From assembly GCA_024640365.1 (NCBI GenBank), contig JAHEFE010000014.1, positions 1 to 57,279 on the forward strand: a stretch of DNA of 57,279 bases. Reading direction: 5' to 3'. Positions within the stretch are counted from its first letter, which is position 1; each line of letters begins with the position of its first letter. Of the stretch, positions 36,757 through 46,014 are shown piece by piece. This DNA is from Woeseiaceae bacterium. GTDB lineage: Bacteria; Pseudomonadota; Gammaproteobacteria; Steroidobacterales; Woeseiaceae. A model generated the notes under the pieces. The model worked only from the letters and a program-made list of their open reading frames with translations, did not search any database and was not told where the DNA came from. Made by a program: the position numbers and the translations under genes.

Positions 36757-37209
36757 TTACAATTTCATTCGCATACCTATGTGATGAATACCTCCTTCAA
36801 GGAAAGGCTCTCCATCACAAGTAAAGCCATGTTTTTCGTAAAACTCACTAGCGTAGGCCTGAGCATGCAAATACACATTTTCCTGGCCTGCCTGTCGCGC
36901 CGCATTTAGCGCAGCTAATAACAAGCGCTCGCCAAGCCCCATTTCACGAAACCCATCAAGTACGGCAAGTCGGCCTATTTTACCGCTAGGCTCGAGTCGG
37001 CAAGTGCCAACTGCGTCACGGTTTTGCCGGTATATGAGCAAATGCTGTGAATTGGCATCATTTTCGTCCCATTCCAGTGATTCTGGAATTTTCTGCTCCA
37101 AAACGAAGACACGATGCCGTATATGTTTTATTTGGCGCTGATCTTGCGCGTTCGACCAACTAGCCGCCCGTATATGAAAACTGTCAGTCAACGTCAACAA
37201 CCGGCTCAA
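36757..37209 (-). CDS. GNAT-family N-acetyltransferase
   Basis: A 150-residue GNAT enzyme (ElaA/YjcF-like). The acetyl-CoA site GRLAVLDGFREMGLGERLLLAAL near 80-102 carries the R/Q-x-x-G-x-G/A pattern, and the HAQAYASEFYEKHGFTCDGEPFLEGGIHHIGM end is typical of this subgroup. Several TTG codons near the start (37209, 37200, 37197, 37191) make the exact start uncertain; the longest overlaps the L16 hydroxylase gene by 26 bases. Acceptor unknown. Its neighbours are conserved in other gammaproteobacteria. Confidence 0.85.
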   Translation of the reverse strand: MSRLLTLTDSFHIRAASWSNAQDQRQIKHIRHRVFVLEQKIPESLEWDENDANSQHLLIYRQNRDAVGTCRLEPSGKIGRLAVLDGFREMGLGERLLLAALNAARQAGQENVYLHAQAYASEFYEKHGFTCDGEPFLEGGIHHIGMRMKL

Positions 37210-38353
37210 AAATACCCGACTTAAAAAGCCATAACATCAGGTTGCGGGAGTCCGTTTGTTCGCACAACGAGATTAATTCGTTGGCCGCGAGTTCGCGGTG
37301 CTGACAAAGCCTCTGTACGAGGGCCAACAAGCTATCGGGAAACTCCTGGCTAAATCCGTTTGCAAATAACAGCAGGCGATTCCCGACCTGACTAAAGGCC
37401 AGCTGCGCCATGCCATGGACCCGAACGATCTCGAGCTGGGGAAGCTCGGCTAATACGGCGGTCAATTCGGCGTCTTCCATGGTTGCGGGCGCCAGCCACG
37501 CTTTTGGGTCGGTAACCATGGCACCAAAGATCAGTGCAAAGTCCGCGGTTTGCATATCGGCGAGACGTCGCAGCAAACTCTGAGCTCGTTGTAAAGCATG
37601 CGTCGATATTCGGCCGGGCTCCGCTTCCTCAGCGAGTAAGTCGGCATCGGTATAGCGCTCGTCTAGCCCGTTGTCGGCGGTGGCTTGACGCGCAATTTCT
37701 CCAGCAAGCTGGCCAGCGCTTGGCGCTCGCATGCCAATGGAGTAGGTCAGGCAGTTATTTTTCGCGACACCCCAGTGACCCCGACCTGGAGGCAAATACA
37801 AGACATCACCCGGCGCCGCCGAATAGGCCTCGTAATCCGTGAATGGCTGTACCAGGGAAAGTTCGCTCCCTGCCAGCGCGGTCAGCTCAGCTAGCTCGCG
37901 GGCAACCTGCCATTCCCGTGTACCTTCAAGTTGGCAAAGAAACACGTCGTATTGATCCAGGTGCGGGCCGACACTTCCGCCCGGCGTTGCGAAACTGATC
38001 ATCAGGTCATCGATGCGCCATTCGGGAATAAACGGTATTTGTGCAAATATGCTGCGTAATTCCGGTAAGTGTTTTTCAACATCCTGAACCAGCAGGGTCC
38101 AGTCTTTATCGGGCAAGGCGGCGAGAAAGTCGGACTCGAAGGGACCGTGCTCCAGTCGATAGGTGGCGTTACCCGCGAGTCTCTCGGTAAATACGAGGCG
38201 CGACTCAACATCGGGTTGAGTGGCAAGCCAGGCAAGTTCTTCGGCGCCTAATAACGGCAGATCAGGCAGCGCGGCAGGCATAAATAGCGGCTGTTTCTGC
38301 CAATGTCGGCGCAGGAAATCAGAAATGGTCATTTCGGCTGGGAACGTGAGCAT
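37184..38353 (-). CDS. roxA: Ribosomal protein uL16 3-hydroxylase (arginine), cupin/JmjC oxygenase
   Basis: A 389-residue 2-oxoglutarate/Fe(II) oxygenase of the YcfD/RoxA type, which hydroxylates an arginine of ribosomal protein L16. ATG 38353 follows a GGGAAG site and gives an N-terminus close to the family; a longer in-frame ATG at 38389 is less likely. Iron ligands are His131 and Asp133 (GPHLDQYDVF) and His193 (LPPGRGHWGV). The FLRRHWQKQPLF opening is a family hallmark. The C-terminal helical dimerisation and winged-helix regions follow. It lies 37 bases after purB. Confidence 0.93.
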   Translation of the reverse strand: MLTFPAEMTISDFLRRHWQKQPLFMPAALPDLPLLGAEELAWLATQPDVESRLVFTERLAGNATYRLEHGPFESDFLAALPDKDWTLLVQDVEKHLPELRSIFAQIPFIPEWRIDDLMISFATPGGSVGPHLDQYDVFLCQLEGTREWQVARELAELTALAGSELSLVQPFTDYEAYSAAPGDVLYLPPGRGHWGVAKNNCLTYSIGMRAPSAGQLAGEIARQATADNGLDERYTDADLLAEEAEPGRISTHALQRAQSLLRRLADMQTADFALIFGAMVTDPKAWLAPATMEDAELTAVLAELPQLEIVRVHGMAQLAFSQVGNRLLLFANGFSQEFPDSLLALVQRLCQHRELAANELISLCEQTDSRNLMLWLFKSGIFEPVVDVD

Positions 38354-38390
38354 TGTTCTTCCCGAGCGGGCAGGGCCGCATCCATCCACT

Positions 38391-39761
38391 CTAATAGGGT
38401 GCTTTCATCAGTTTGTCGGCCAGGCCGATGTAGGTCGCCGGCGTCAGGTCCAGCAAACGCTGCTTGGCGTCCTTAGGTATATCAAGTCCACTGATGAACT
38501 CCTGCAGCAACTCTTTGGTGACACGCTGGCCGCGTGTCATCGCCTTCAGTTTTTCGTAGGGCTCGGGAATACCATAACGCCGCATCACGGTCTGCACAGC
38601 TTCTGCCAACACTTCCCAACTGTTGTCGAGATCCTGCGCGAGACGATCGCCATCCGCCTTCAACTTGCCAAGGCCTTTTTCACAGGATTGCAGCGCGATG
38701 CACACGTGAGCGAGAGCGACGCCGAAGTTTCTGAGAACAGTAGAATCCGTCAGGTCGCGTTGCCAACGCGAAATGGGTAACTTGTTAGCAAAATGCTCAA
38801 GCAGGGCATTCGCAATGCCAAGATTGCCCTCCGCATTCTCAAAATCGATTGGGTTTACTTTATGCGGCATTGTGGATGAACCCACTTCGCCTTCTACAGC
38901 TTGCTGCTTAAAATAACCCAGCGAAATGTATCCCCAAATATCCTTGCACAGGTCGAGCAGAATCGTGTCGATGCGAACTTGGGCGTGCGCGTATTCCGCC
39001 ATCCAGTCATGGGGCTCAATCTGGGTTGTATGAAGATTGCTTATGAGACCCAGTGAATCCACAAATCGTTCGCTGATTTCCAGCCAGTTGAGCTCCGGAT
39101 AGGCGACGTGATGAGCATTAAAATTGCCAACAGCGCCGTTAAATTTGCCGCGAATCTTGACCTGTGCGAATTGCCGCACACCACGCTCCAGGCGCACCAC
39201 AACGTTGTGTAACTCCTTGCCTAGTGTGGTTGGACTCGCTGTTTGTCCATGTGTCCGCGCCAACATTGGCATGGTGGCATAGGAATTGGTCAACGATTTC
39301 AGCTTCAGAATCACTGATTTAGTCTGAGGAATGACGACATCATCGCGCGCTTCTCGCAACATCATTGCGTAGGCGAGGTTGTTAATGTCCTCGGACGTGC
39401 ACCCAAAATGAATAAACTCCAGTAACGGAGCGGTTTCCGCTCCCGGCCCGAGTTTTTCACGGATAAAATACTCAACCGCTTTTACGTCGTGGTTGGTCGT
39501 GGCTTCAATAGTTTTGACGTGCTCGGCATCATCGCTCGAGAAGTTATCGACAATTTTGTTGAGGACATCTTTAACTACTGGCGACAAAGGAGGCAATTCT
39601 GTAATGCCGGGTTCGTCGGCGAGCAGCTGCAACCAGCGTATTTCGACCAATACCCGAAAACGGATTAGGCCGTATTCACTGCAAATGTTGCGTAATTCTG
39701 TGCCGCGGCCTGCGTAGCGGCCGTCAACCGGAGAGATAGCTTTTATCGGACTGAATTTCAT
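38391..39761 (-). CDS. purB: Adenylosuccinate lyase
   Basis: A 456-residue fumarase-superfamily lyase acting twice in purine biosynthesis and releasing fumarate. The superfamily signature GSSTMPHKVNPIDFENAEG lies near 292-310, with THGQTASPTTLGKE and the catalytic-His region earlier. Length equals E. coli PurB (456), and the SPVDGRYA start is typical of this subfamily. It is divergent from fumC, another fumarate-handling enzyme of the same superfamily, with about 140 bases between. Confidence 0.97.
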   Translation of the reverse strand: MKFSPIKAISPVDGRYAGRGTELRNICSEYGLIRFRVLVEIRWLQLLADEPGITELPPLSPVVKDVLNKIVDNFSSDDAEHVKTIEATTNHDVKAVEYFIREKLGPGAETAPLLEFIHFGCTSEDINNLAYAMMLREARDDVVIPQTKSVILKLKSLTNSYATMPMLARTHGQTASPTTLGKELHNVVVRLERGVRQFAQVKIRGKFNGAVGNFNAHHVAYPELNWLEISERFVDSLGLISNLHTTQIEPHDWMAEYAHAQVRIDTILLDLCKDIWGYISLGYFKQQAVEGEVGSSTMPHKVNPIDFENAEGNLGIANALLEHFANKLPISRWQRDLTDSTVLRNFGVALAHVCIALQSCEKGLGKLKADGDRLAQDLDNSWEVLAEAVQTVMRRYGIPEPYEKLKAMTRGQRVTKELLQEFISGLDIPKDAKQRLLDLTPATYIGLADKLMKAPY

Positions 39762-39901
39762 CGAGTGCTAGACTTGTCGTGGCAAAGCGAGAATCATACA
39801 CCATAGCCCGTGCTGCGTAGTTATTCGCATCATTTTTGGCGATAATTTTAAAACGTAATATCGAATACCTTCTCGACAAGACCTACCGGAGATCAACAGG
39901 G

Positions 39902-41290
39902 ATGAGTGATAAAGCATTTCGTGTAGAACACGACAGTATGGGCGAGCTGCAAGTGCCCGCAGAAGCGCGCTGGGGGGCACAGACACAGAGAGCCGTACAA
40001 AATTTTCCCATTAGCGGGCTGCCGATGCCCCGTGGATTTATAGCGGCACTCGGATTGGTCAAATGGGCAGCCGCCGGCGCCAACTCAGAACTGGGCCTGC
40101 TCAAGTCGGATTTGGCAATAGCTATCCAGAAAGCGTCTTTAGAGGTGTACGCCGGCCAACATGATGCCCAGTTTCCAATCGATGTTTTTCAAACGGGTTC
40201 CGGCACCAGTTCCAATATGAATGCCAACGAAGTCATCGCCAATCTCGGCACCGAGAGCAGTGGCAAGATTGTGCACCCCAACGACCACGTGAACATGGGG
40301 CAAAGCAGTAACGATGTAATCCCAACTTGCGTCCATGTGGGCGCTGCGATTGCTTTAAATGAACAACTATTGCCCGCACTGGAGCATTTGTCAGAGGTGC
40401 TGGCAGCCAAGGCTGACGAAACTCGGGATATAGTGAAGACTGGTCGTACCCACCTGATGGACGCCATGCCGGTGACGCTGGGACAGGAGCTTGATACCTG
40501 GCGGTCTCAGGTTGACCACGGTCAGGCACGTATACGAGACAGTCTGAAAAGGTTGTGTGGACTCGCGCAGGGTGGCACGGCCGTCGGCACGGGTATCAAC
40601 GCACACCCCAAATTTGGCACCAAAGTAGCCACACTGTTAGGCGAACGTACCGGACTCGATTTCCACCCTGCAGACTCCCTTTTTGAAGGATTGAGTTGCC
40701 AGGATACGGCAGTCGAAGTGTCTGGTCAGTTGAAAGTGCTGGCAGTAAGCCTGATGAAGATTTCGAATGACCTGCGGTGGATGAATTCCGGTCCATTGGC
40801 CGGCCTCGGTGAAATCGCTTTACCGGCATTACAGCCAGGCTCCAGCATCATGCCCGGCAAGGTCAATCCGGTGATACCGGAAGCGGTAGCGATGGTCTGC
40901 GCGCAGGTCATTGGCAACGACGCCACAATTACCATCGGCGGTCATTCCGGTAACTTCCAACTAAACGTAATGCTACCTGTGGTTGCCTATAACCTGCTGC
41001 AAAGCATTGAGCTCCTGGCCAATGCATCACGCGTATTAGCTGACAAGGCAATCGTTGGATTTATCGTCAACAAAGCCAATCTCAGTAAGGCATTGGACCG
41101 CAATCCGATCCTGGTGACGGCCCTAAATCCGGTGATCGGCTACGAAAAAGGAGCCGCTGTTGCGAAACGGGCTTATGCAGAGGGCCGGGCGGTAAAGGAT
41201 GTTGCCCGCGAAATGACTGATTTGAGCGACGAGGAACTTAACCGTTTGCTGGATCCCGCCAGTCTTACTGAAGGTGGAATCAAGCACTAG
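39902..41290 (+). CDS. fumC: Fumarate hydratase, class II
   Basis: A 462-residue iron-independent fumarase. ATG 39902 has a GGAG site ten bases upstream and gives the usual MSDKAFRVEHDSMGELQVP start; a longer in-frame start lacks support. Active-site motifs SGTSSNMNANEV, GRTHLMDAMPVTLGQE and GSSIMPGKVNPVIPE are present. Being oxygen-stable, it suits aerobic or iron-limited conditions. The Nudix gene follows three bases after the stop. Confidence 0.97.
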   Translation: MSDKAFRVEHDSMGELQVPAEARWGAQTQRAVQNFPISGLPMPRGFIAALGLVKWAAAGANSELGLLKSDLAIAIQKASLEVYAGQHDAQFPIDVFQTGSGTSSNMNANEVIANLGTESSGKIVHPNDHVNMGQSSNDVIPTCVHVGAAIALNEQLLPALEHLSEVLAAKADETRDIVKTGRTHLMDAMPVTLGQELDTWRSQVDHGQARIRDSLKRLCGLAQGGTAVGTGINAHPKFGTKVATLLGERTGLDFHPADSLFEGLSCQDTAVEVSGQLKVLAVSLMKISNDLRWMNSGPLAGLGEIALPALQPGSSIMPGKVNPVIPEAVAMVCAQVIGNDATITIGGHSGNFQLNVMLPVVAYNLLQSIELLANASRVLADKAIVGFIVNKANLSKALDRNPILVTALNPVIGYEKGAAVAKRAYAEGRAVKDVAREMTDLSDEELNRLLDPASLTEGGIKH

Positions 41291-41293
41291 GGC

Positions 41294-41935
41294 ATGGATC
41301 CGGAAACGACAGGCCCGCAGCCATCAACACAGCAACTCAGGGTTAAGCTGGCTGGCACACAACTGCCAGCTAGCCCAAATTCCTTGCTTGCAGGCTTACC
41401 GCGCGGTTGGCCAGATAGTTTCCGGGACTTGTTACGAGACGACTTGATTGCCGCGGGCGTACTTGTTCCCATCGTGGAGCGCCGCAGCGGGCTGTCTGTA
41501 TTGTTTACCGAGCGCGCCGCTGAGCTTAAGCATCATCCAGGGCAGATCAGTTTCCCAGGCGGCCGGATGGAGCGGTACGACGCAGATATTCGTGCAGCAG
41601 CCCTCCGAGAAACAGAGGAGGAGGTTGGTATTCATGCCGCGCATATAGAGGTCCTCGGGTATCTGGATATGTTGCCAACGATTACCGGCTACGTTGTTAC
41701 GCCAGTTGTTGGCTTGGTACGGCCAGATTTTTCCCTCCGAGTTGATCCGGTTGAAGTGGCAGGCGTCTTTGAAGTGCCGCTTGATTTCTTGATGGATGAA
41801 CGCAATCAGCGCCATTCAACCCGTGAATTCAAAGGGACCCAAGTCCCGATACTAGAGTTTCAATACGAGCGCTACCGTATCTGGGGCGCCACCGCAGCCA
41901 TGTTGCTATCACTTCGAGAGATACTTTTTAATTAA
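41294..41935 (+). CDS. nudL: CoA pyrophosphatase, Nudix family
   Basis: A 213-residue Nudix hydrolase of the CoA pyrophosphatase group. The group-specific HPGQISFPGGRMERYD precedes the Nudix box, whose RETEEEVGI core falls near residues 98-106. CoA-specific UPF0035 features are thus present. It would split CoA or its oxidised/acylated forms to phosphopantetheine and 3',5'-ADP. It lies three bases after fumC and six before mazG, so the three probably share a message; two house-cleaning pyrophosphatases are thus adjacent. Confidence 0.9.
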   Translation: MDPETTGPQPSTQQLRVKLAGTQLPASPNSLLAGLPRGWPDSFRDLLRDDLIAAGVLVPIVERRSGLSVLFTERAAELKHHPGQISFPGGRMERYDADIRAAALRETEEEVGIHAAHIEVLGYLDMLPTITGYVVTPVVGLVRPDFSLRVDPVEVAGVFEVPLDFLMDERNQRHSTREFKGTQVPILEFQYERYRIWGATAAMLLSLREILFN

Positions 41936-41941
41936 AAACAA

Positions 41942-42736
41942 ATGGTTACCGATTCTTTACAGAAATTACTACACATAATGGCACGTCTGCGTGATCCACA
42001 AGATGGTTGCCCTTGGGATCTTGATCAGGATTTCGCATCGATCGCCCCGTACACCATCGAAGAAAGCTATGAAGTTGCCGATGCCATCGCACGCGGCGAT
42101 ATGGACGATCTACGCAAGGAGCTGGGTGACCTGTTGTTTCAAGTCGTTTTTCACGCTCGAATGGCCGAAGAAGCGGGCCTGTTCGACTTTGCGGCCATTG
42201 CGGATGGCATCAATGAGAAGCTGACACGCCGACACCCCCATCTCTTCGGCACCGCAGAGCAAATCGCGGCTGGCCATCAACCGGGAGACTGGGAGGCCTA
42301 TAAAACAGCGGAAAGGGGCGCAACAAGCAATAGTCGTCTGGACGATATCCCGCAGTCTTTACCGGCCCTGATGCGGGCGCAGAAAATTGGCAAAAGGGCC
42401 GCTGGCGTAAGCTTTGACTGGCCCGATGCAGCTGGTGCGCGAATGAAGCTTGCGGAGGAACTGGCCGAACTTGACACAGAAGTCGAGAGACAGAATGGCG
42501 ATGCCATGGAAGATGAGTTGGGGGACCTACTATTTGCAACCGTGAATTTCGCCAGGCATTTGAACATTGATAGTGAAAAAGCGCTCGCCCGTGCCAATCA
42601 CAAATTTACGACACGCTTCCAGCACATGGAGCAGACCTTGCGTTCTCAAGGGCTATCCCTTGAGCATCTCGATATTGACGAGATGGAGCAGGCGTGGCAA
42701 AGCGCCAAGCGCGACATTGCCGACGAAAAGAAATAG
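41942..42736 (+). CDS. mazG: Nucleoside triphosphate pyrophosphohydrolase MazG
   Basis: A 264-residue all-alpha NTP pyrophosphohydrolase with two tandem MazG domains. The N-terminal one has CPWDLDQDFASIAPYTIEES and a KELGDLLFQVVFHARM metal site, the C-terminal one MEDELGDLLFATVNFAR. E. coli MazG (263 residues) removes aberrant dNTPs and can lower ppGpp levels; RelA is encoded 30 kb away. No mazEF is present. Confidence 0.95.
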   Translation: MVTDSLQKLLHIMARLRDPQDGCPWDLDQDFASIAPYTIEESYEVADAIARGDMDDLRKELGDLLFQVVFHARMAEEAGLFDFAAIADGINEKLTRRHPHLFGTAEQIAAGHQPGDWEAYKTAERGATSNSRLDDIPQSLPALMRAQKIGKRAAGVSFDWPDAAGARMKLAEELAELDTEVERQNGDAMEDELGDLLFATVNFARHLNIDSEKALARANHKFTTRFQHMEQTLRSQGLSLEHLDIDEMEQAWQSAKRDIADEKK

Positions 42737-42856
42737 TTGATATGCATAAGGGCGTTCAGGATCGGTTCAGACGTAATCGCCTAATATTCTCCCCAAGCTG
42801 CGATAAGGCTCATTTAGCCAACACCGCAAGCGACTTTCTTAAACTGGAGAATTGCC

Positions 42857-43444
42857 ATGAATATCAGGAACTTGATCGTCTCTACCGGAGTGATGTTTGC
42901 GCTCGTTATGACCTCGTTCCCTGCGTACGCTGATAACAACAAGAACAGGAGTTATCGCGAGAGCGCCGCAGTCTATGACTACGCGCAAGTACTAAGCGCC
43001 AAACCCATTGTTCGCTACGTAACGGTTGAAACCCCGGTCCGCGAGTGTTGGGAGGACACGGAGTATTACACCGTGAATAACTCACGGCCGAGCTCAAACC
43101 CGGTCGGCAGTACAATAATCGGTGCATTGATCGGCGGCGTAGTAGGCAATCAGTTTGGTGACGGGCGCGGTCGGGATGCGATGACAGTGGTGGGTACTAT
43201 CGTGGGTGCAGCGGCCGGCAGTGATAATGCCAAACGCTCACAGTATTCGAGTAGTAGCTATCAAACGTCGGAGTACTCGCGTCCGGTTCAACGATGCTCG
43301 ACCAACGTTAACACCCACCAAGAAGAGCGTATCGACGGTTATCGGGTGGTGTATGTATACAATGGTCAACGTTACGCCACCAAGACACAGCAAGATCCGG
43401 GCAATCAGATCCGTATTCGGATATCTGTGACTCCGGCTATGTAA
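42857..43444 (+). CDS. Glycine-zipper 2TM-domain envelope protein
   Basis: A 195-residue exported protein. The ATG follows AACTGGAG, and a signal peptide ends near AYA-DNN (about 26). The central GSTIIGALIGGVVGNQFGDGRGRDAMTVVGTIVGAAAGS stretch is a glycine zipper with two short membrane-inserting helices (Rick_17kDa/SlyB-like). A Ser/Tyr-rich linker and a C-terminal YRVVYVYNGQRYATKTQQDPG domain follow. Two Cys (about 56 and 149) may form a disulfide. Members sit in the outer envelope; precise role unknown. A strong hairpin follows the stop. Confidence 0.85.
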   Translation: MNIRNLIVSTGVMFALVMTSFPAYADNNKNRSYRESAAVYDYAQVLSAKPIVRYVTVETPVRECWEDTEYYTVNNSRPSSNPVGSTIIGALIGGVVGNQFGDGRGRDAMTVVGTIVGAAAGSDNAKRSQYSSSSYQTSEYSRPVQRCSTNVNTHQEERIDGYRVVYVYNGQRYATKTQQDPGNQIRIRISVTPAM

Positions 43445-43454
43445 TGAACTGAGA

Positions 43455-43487
43455 ATCCAGCTGCCAGCCCGAGCCTGGCAGCTGGAT
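43455..43487 (+). terminator. Strong hairpin after the glycine-zipper gene
   Basis: A perfect 13-base-pair stem (43455-43467 with 43475-43487) around a CCCGAGC loop begins ten bases after the stop. No T-run follows (ATTCCG), so it may stop RNA degradation or act with Rho rather than as an intrinsic terminator. Confidence 0.55.
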
Positions 43488-43602
43488 ATTCCGAACTTGC
43501 GACACGCGTGATTGAAAAAATCTTATCCTGCCACCAAAATTACGCGATACTCTGACGATATAGTCATATATACAGATGCTGAATAACCCAGGTGTATTTT
43601 TC

Positions 43603-43941
43603 ATGCGCGCACTAACGACACTTCTGATAGCTGGTCTTTTGCTCGTCGCAGGCACAGCGACAGCGGGCGACAGGCAACGTGCGCCGCAGCATTCCGCTCC
43701 CAACTCGAGTCACACGCAGGGAAATGCTCGTCAAGACACGCTACGGCTGGCACAAAGCAATGGTCTGACGCTGGCGCAAGCGATAGAGCAGGTCAAACGC
43801 CAGTACAAAGGGCGAATTGTTGGTGCCGAAACAACTATTAAGGGAAACCGCGAAGTCCACAGAATCCGAGTGTTGACGGAAGACGGCAAAGTACGCACGG
43901 TCACAGTACAGGGTCGAAAGTTGTCACAGGATCGGCGGTAA
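43603..43941 (+). CDS. Secreted PepSY-domain protein
   Basis: A 112-residue periplasmic protein. ATG 43603 is preferred over 43576 because it has an AGGTG site and begins directly with a signal peptide (MRALTTLLIAGLLLVAGTATAG). The mature part carries one PepSY unit: LTLAQAIEQVKRQYKGRIVGAET followed by HRIRVLTEDGKVRTVTV. PepSY domains bind or inhibit peptidases and often accompany two-component systems. The phoP-like gene begins ten bases after the stop, so it probably belongs to that operon and may tune the sensor. Confidence 0.88.
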   Translation: MRALTTLLIAGLLLVAGTATAGDRQRAPQHSAPNSSHTQGNARQDTLRLAQSNGLTLAQAIEQVKRQYKGRIVGAETTIKGNREVHRIRVLTEDGKVRTVTVQGRKLSQDRR

Positions 43942-43951
43942 AGGCTGCGCG

Positions 43952-44638
43952 ATGCGACTCCTGATAGTTGAAGATGATAAGACTCTGCGTGAATCACTTG
44001 CGCGCGACCTGACGGCAGCCGGCTTTGCCGTTGAACAGGCCGCTGATGGCAAGGAAGGCCTGTATTTTGCCACTGAATATCCCATCGACCTGGCTATCGT
44101 TGATCTGGGGCTACCGGAAATTCCAGGTCTTGAACTTATTGGCAAGATTCGAGAGGCGGGTAAAACGTATCCAATTCTGATTCTGACGGCACGCGATCGC
44201 TGGCAAGACAAAGTCGATGGTCTAAGTGCAGGTGCCGACGACTACGTTGTTAAGCCCTTTCATTTTGAAGAAGTCAGCGCGAGGGTGCATGCTTTATTGC
44301 GCAGGAGCGGCGGATGGGCCAGCTCAACATTGAAGGCGGGCCCGGTTGCACTGAACACCAATCGCCAGGAATTGAAGGTCAACGGCAGCAGCGTTGAGCT
44401 AACCAGCTTTGAATACAAGATTATTGAGCACCTGATGTTGCGAGCAGGCGAAGTGATTTCGAAAACCGAATTGACCGACCGCTTGTATGACCAGGACTTC
44501 GAGAGAGACAGCAACGTCATCGAAGTCTTTATAGGTCGGCTACGCAAAAAACTTGATCCGGATAATTCCCTGCATCCTATTGAGACGTTACGTGGCCGGG
44601 GATATCGATTCGCTCTGGACCGAGAGCAGGCGGAGTAA
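43952..44638 (+). CDS. phoP: OmpR-family response regulator, PhoP-like
   Basis: A 228-residue regulator. The receiver has the acidic pair EDD at 7-9, phosphoacceptor Asp51 in AIVDLGLP, and Lys101 in VKPF; the RDRWQDKVDGLSAGADDYVVKPFHFEEV stretch closely follows enteric PhoP. The C-terminal winged helix contains LTSFEYKIIEHLM and GRLRKKL. It lies between the PepSY gene and the kinase gene (five-base gap). PhoP-type regulators respond to Mg2+, antimicrobial peptides or envelope stress; here the input is not known, and QseB-like relatives are an alternative name. Confidence 0.88.
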   Translation: MRLLIVEDDKTLRESLARDLTAAGFAVEQAADGKEGLYFATEYPIDLAIVDLGLPEIPGLELIGKIREAGKTYPILILTARDRWQDKVDGLSAGADDYVVKPFHFEEVSARVHALLRRSGGWASSTLKAGPVALNTNRQELKVNGSSVELTSFEYKIIEHLMLRAGEVISKTELTDRLYDQDFERDSNVIEVFIGRLRKKLDPDNSLHPIETLRGRGYRFALDREQAE

Positions 44639-44643
44639 GTAGC

Positions 44644-46011
44644 TTGCGCTCGTCACTGAATGCGCGACTGCTTTTCTCAGTCAGCCTCCTGTTGCTGCTC
44701 TTCTTTGGCGCCACCATCGTTGTTCTCGATAGTGCATTTCGGCAATCCGCAGATCAAGCAGAAGAAGACATTCTCGATGGTCAGCTGATGACATTAATTG
44801 CAACAGCTGAACTGAATGTCGATGGCAATCTCGATGTACCCAAAGACTTACCGGATCCCAGGTTTATCAATATCGGCTCTGGTTTGTACGCCGAAATTCG
44901 CGATCGCGAAGGTCAGTCCTACTGGCGTTCCCCGTCGGCACTCAATATTTCGTGGCAGGGAAAAGAAGATACTCCCGCTGCTTTCGGTGCGCATGTCTTC
45001 ACTGAACGTACTTTGCCCGACGGTTCCCAGCTGGTTGAGCTCAGTATGCCGGTTGAATGGGAGACATCGGACGGTCAACTTGCCCCATACGTTTTTTACG
45101 TGGCAGAAGACCTTGATTCCATACATGCGCAGCTGAGTCGATTTCGACGTCAGTTATTTACCTGGTTTGCTGCGGTCGCAATCATCATGTTATTTGCCAT
45201 TGGAGCCCTGCTGCGCAGAGTTCTTAAGCCTTTGCGCCAAATTGAGAATGAGATTGAGGAGATTGAGTCAGGCAAGCGCTTAAAACTTTCCGCGGATCTG
45301 CCCACCGAACTGGAAGGGGTTGCGCGCAATCTGAATTTGCTGGTTGGTAGCGAGAGAAGTAGAGCTGAACGATATAGACATACTTTGGACAACCTGGCGC
45401 ACTCATTAAAAACACCGTTGGCGGCAATGCGGGCTGTCTTGAATGAAGGCGGCTCGGCGAAAGAGGTGGGCGCACGCATCGATCCGCAGATTGAACGCAT
45501 GAACGAAATAGTGCGCTACCAGCTTGGCAAATCGGCCAGCGTTACAGGTGACCACCTTGGACTCGTACCCATCGCGGTAAAAGGTGAACTAACACGCTTG
45601 GCTGATGCAATGACAAAAGTGTATCGGGACAAGAACCCGGATATTTCCATTACAGCCGACGAGACCATTGCAGTGCGCCTGGAAAAAGGTGACTTTCTGG
45701 AACTTGCTGGCAACTTGATTGATAACGCCTGCAAGTGGTGTAAGACAAGAGTGCAGGTGTGCGTCACCACCGACACGGCCGGCACCATAATCTTCCTCTT
45801 TGAAGATGACGGACCCGGGATTCCGGAGGAGTCCGCAGACCGCTTGCTGCAACGTGGTATGCGGCTTGATGAATCCGCTCCCGGCCAGGGAATTGGCTTG
45901 GCGGTCGTGCGCGATATTGTGAATTCCTACGGCGGCACCCTGGTGATCACCCGCTCGTCGCTGGGTGGAGCGAAGCTTGCCATTTCACTTCCACCGACAG
46001 CGCGCGAGTGA
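44644..46011 (+). CDS. phoQ: Sensor histidine kinase, PhoQ-like
   Basis: A 455-residue membrane kinase. Two transmembrane helices (about 9-29 and 172-191) flank a periplasmic sensor of roughly 140 residues; a HAMP segment leads to the phosphorylated His253 in LAHSLKTPLAAM, as in PhoQ. The ATPase domain has NLIDNACKWC, EDDGPGIPEE and the RGMRLDESAPGQGIGLAVV G-box, again close to PhoQ. The dense acidic Mg2+-binding cluster of enteric PhoQ is not obvious in the sensor. Start is TTG at 44644, five bases after the regulator stop. Confidence 0.87.
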   Translation: MRSSLNARLLFSVSLLLLLFFGATIVVLDSAFRQSADQAEEDILDGQLMTLIATAELNVDGNLDVPKDLPDPRFINIGSGLYAEIRDREGQSYWRSPSALNISWQGKEDTPAAFGAHVFTERTLPDGSQLVELSMPVEWETSDGQLAPYVFYVAEDLDSIHAQLSRFRRQLFTWFAAVAIIMLFAIGALLRRVLKPLRQIENEIEEIESGKRLKLSADLPTELEGVARNLNLLVGSERSRAERYRHTLDNLAHSLKTPLAAMRAVLNEGGSAKEVGARIDPQIERMNEIVRYQLGKSASVTGDHLGLVPIAVKGELTRLADAMTKVYRDKNPDISITADETIAVRLEKGDFLELAGNLIDNACKWCKTRVQVCVTTDTAGTIIFLFEDDGPGIPEESADRLLQRGMRLDESAPGQGIGLAVVRDIVNSYGGTLVITRSSLGGAKLAISLPPTARE

Positions 46012-46014
46012 CCT

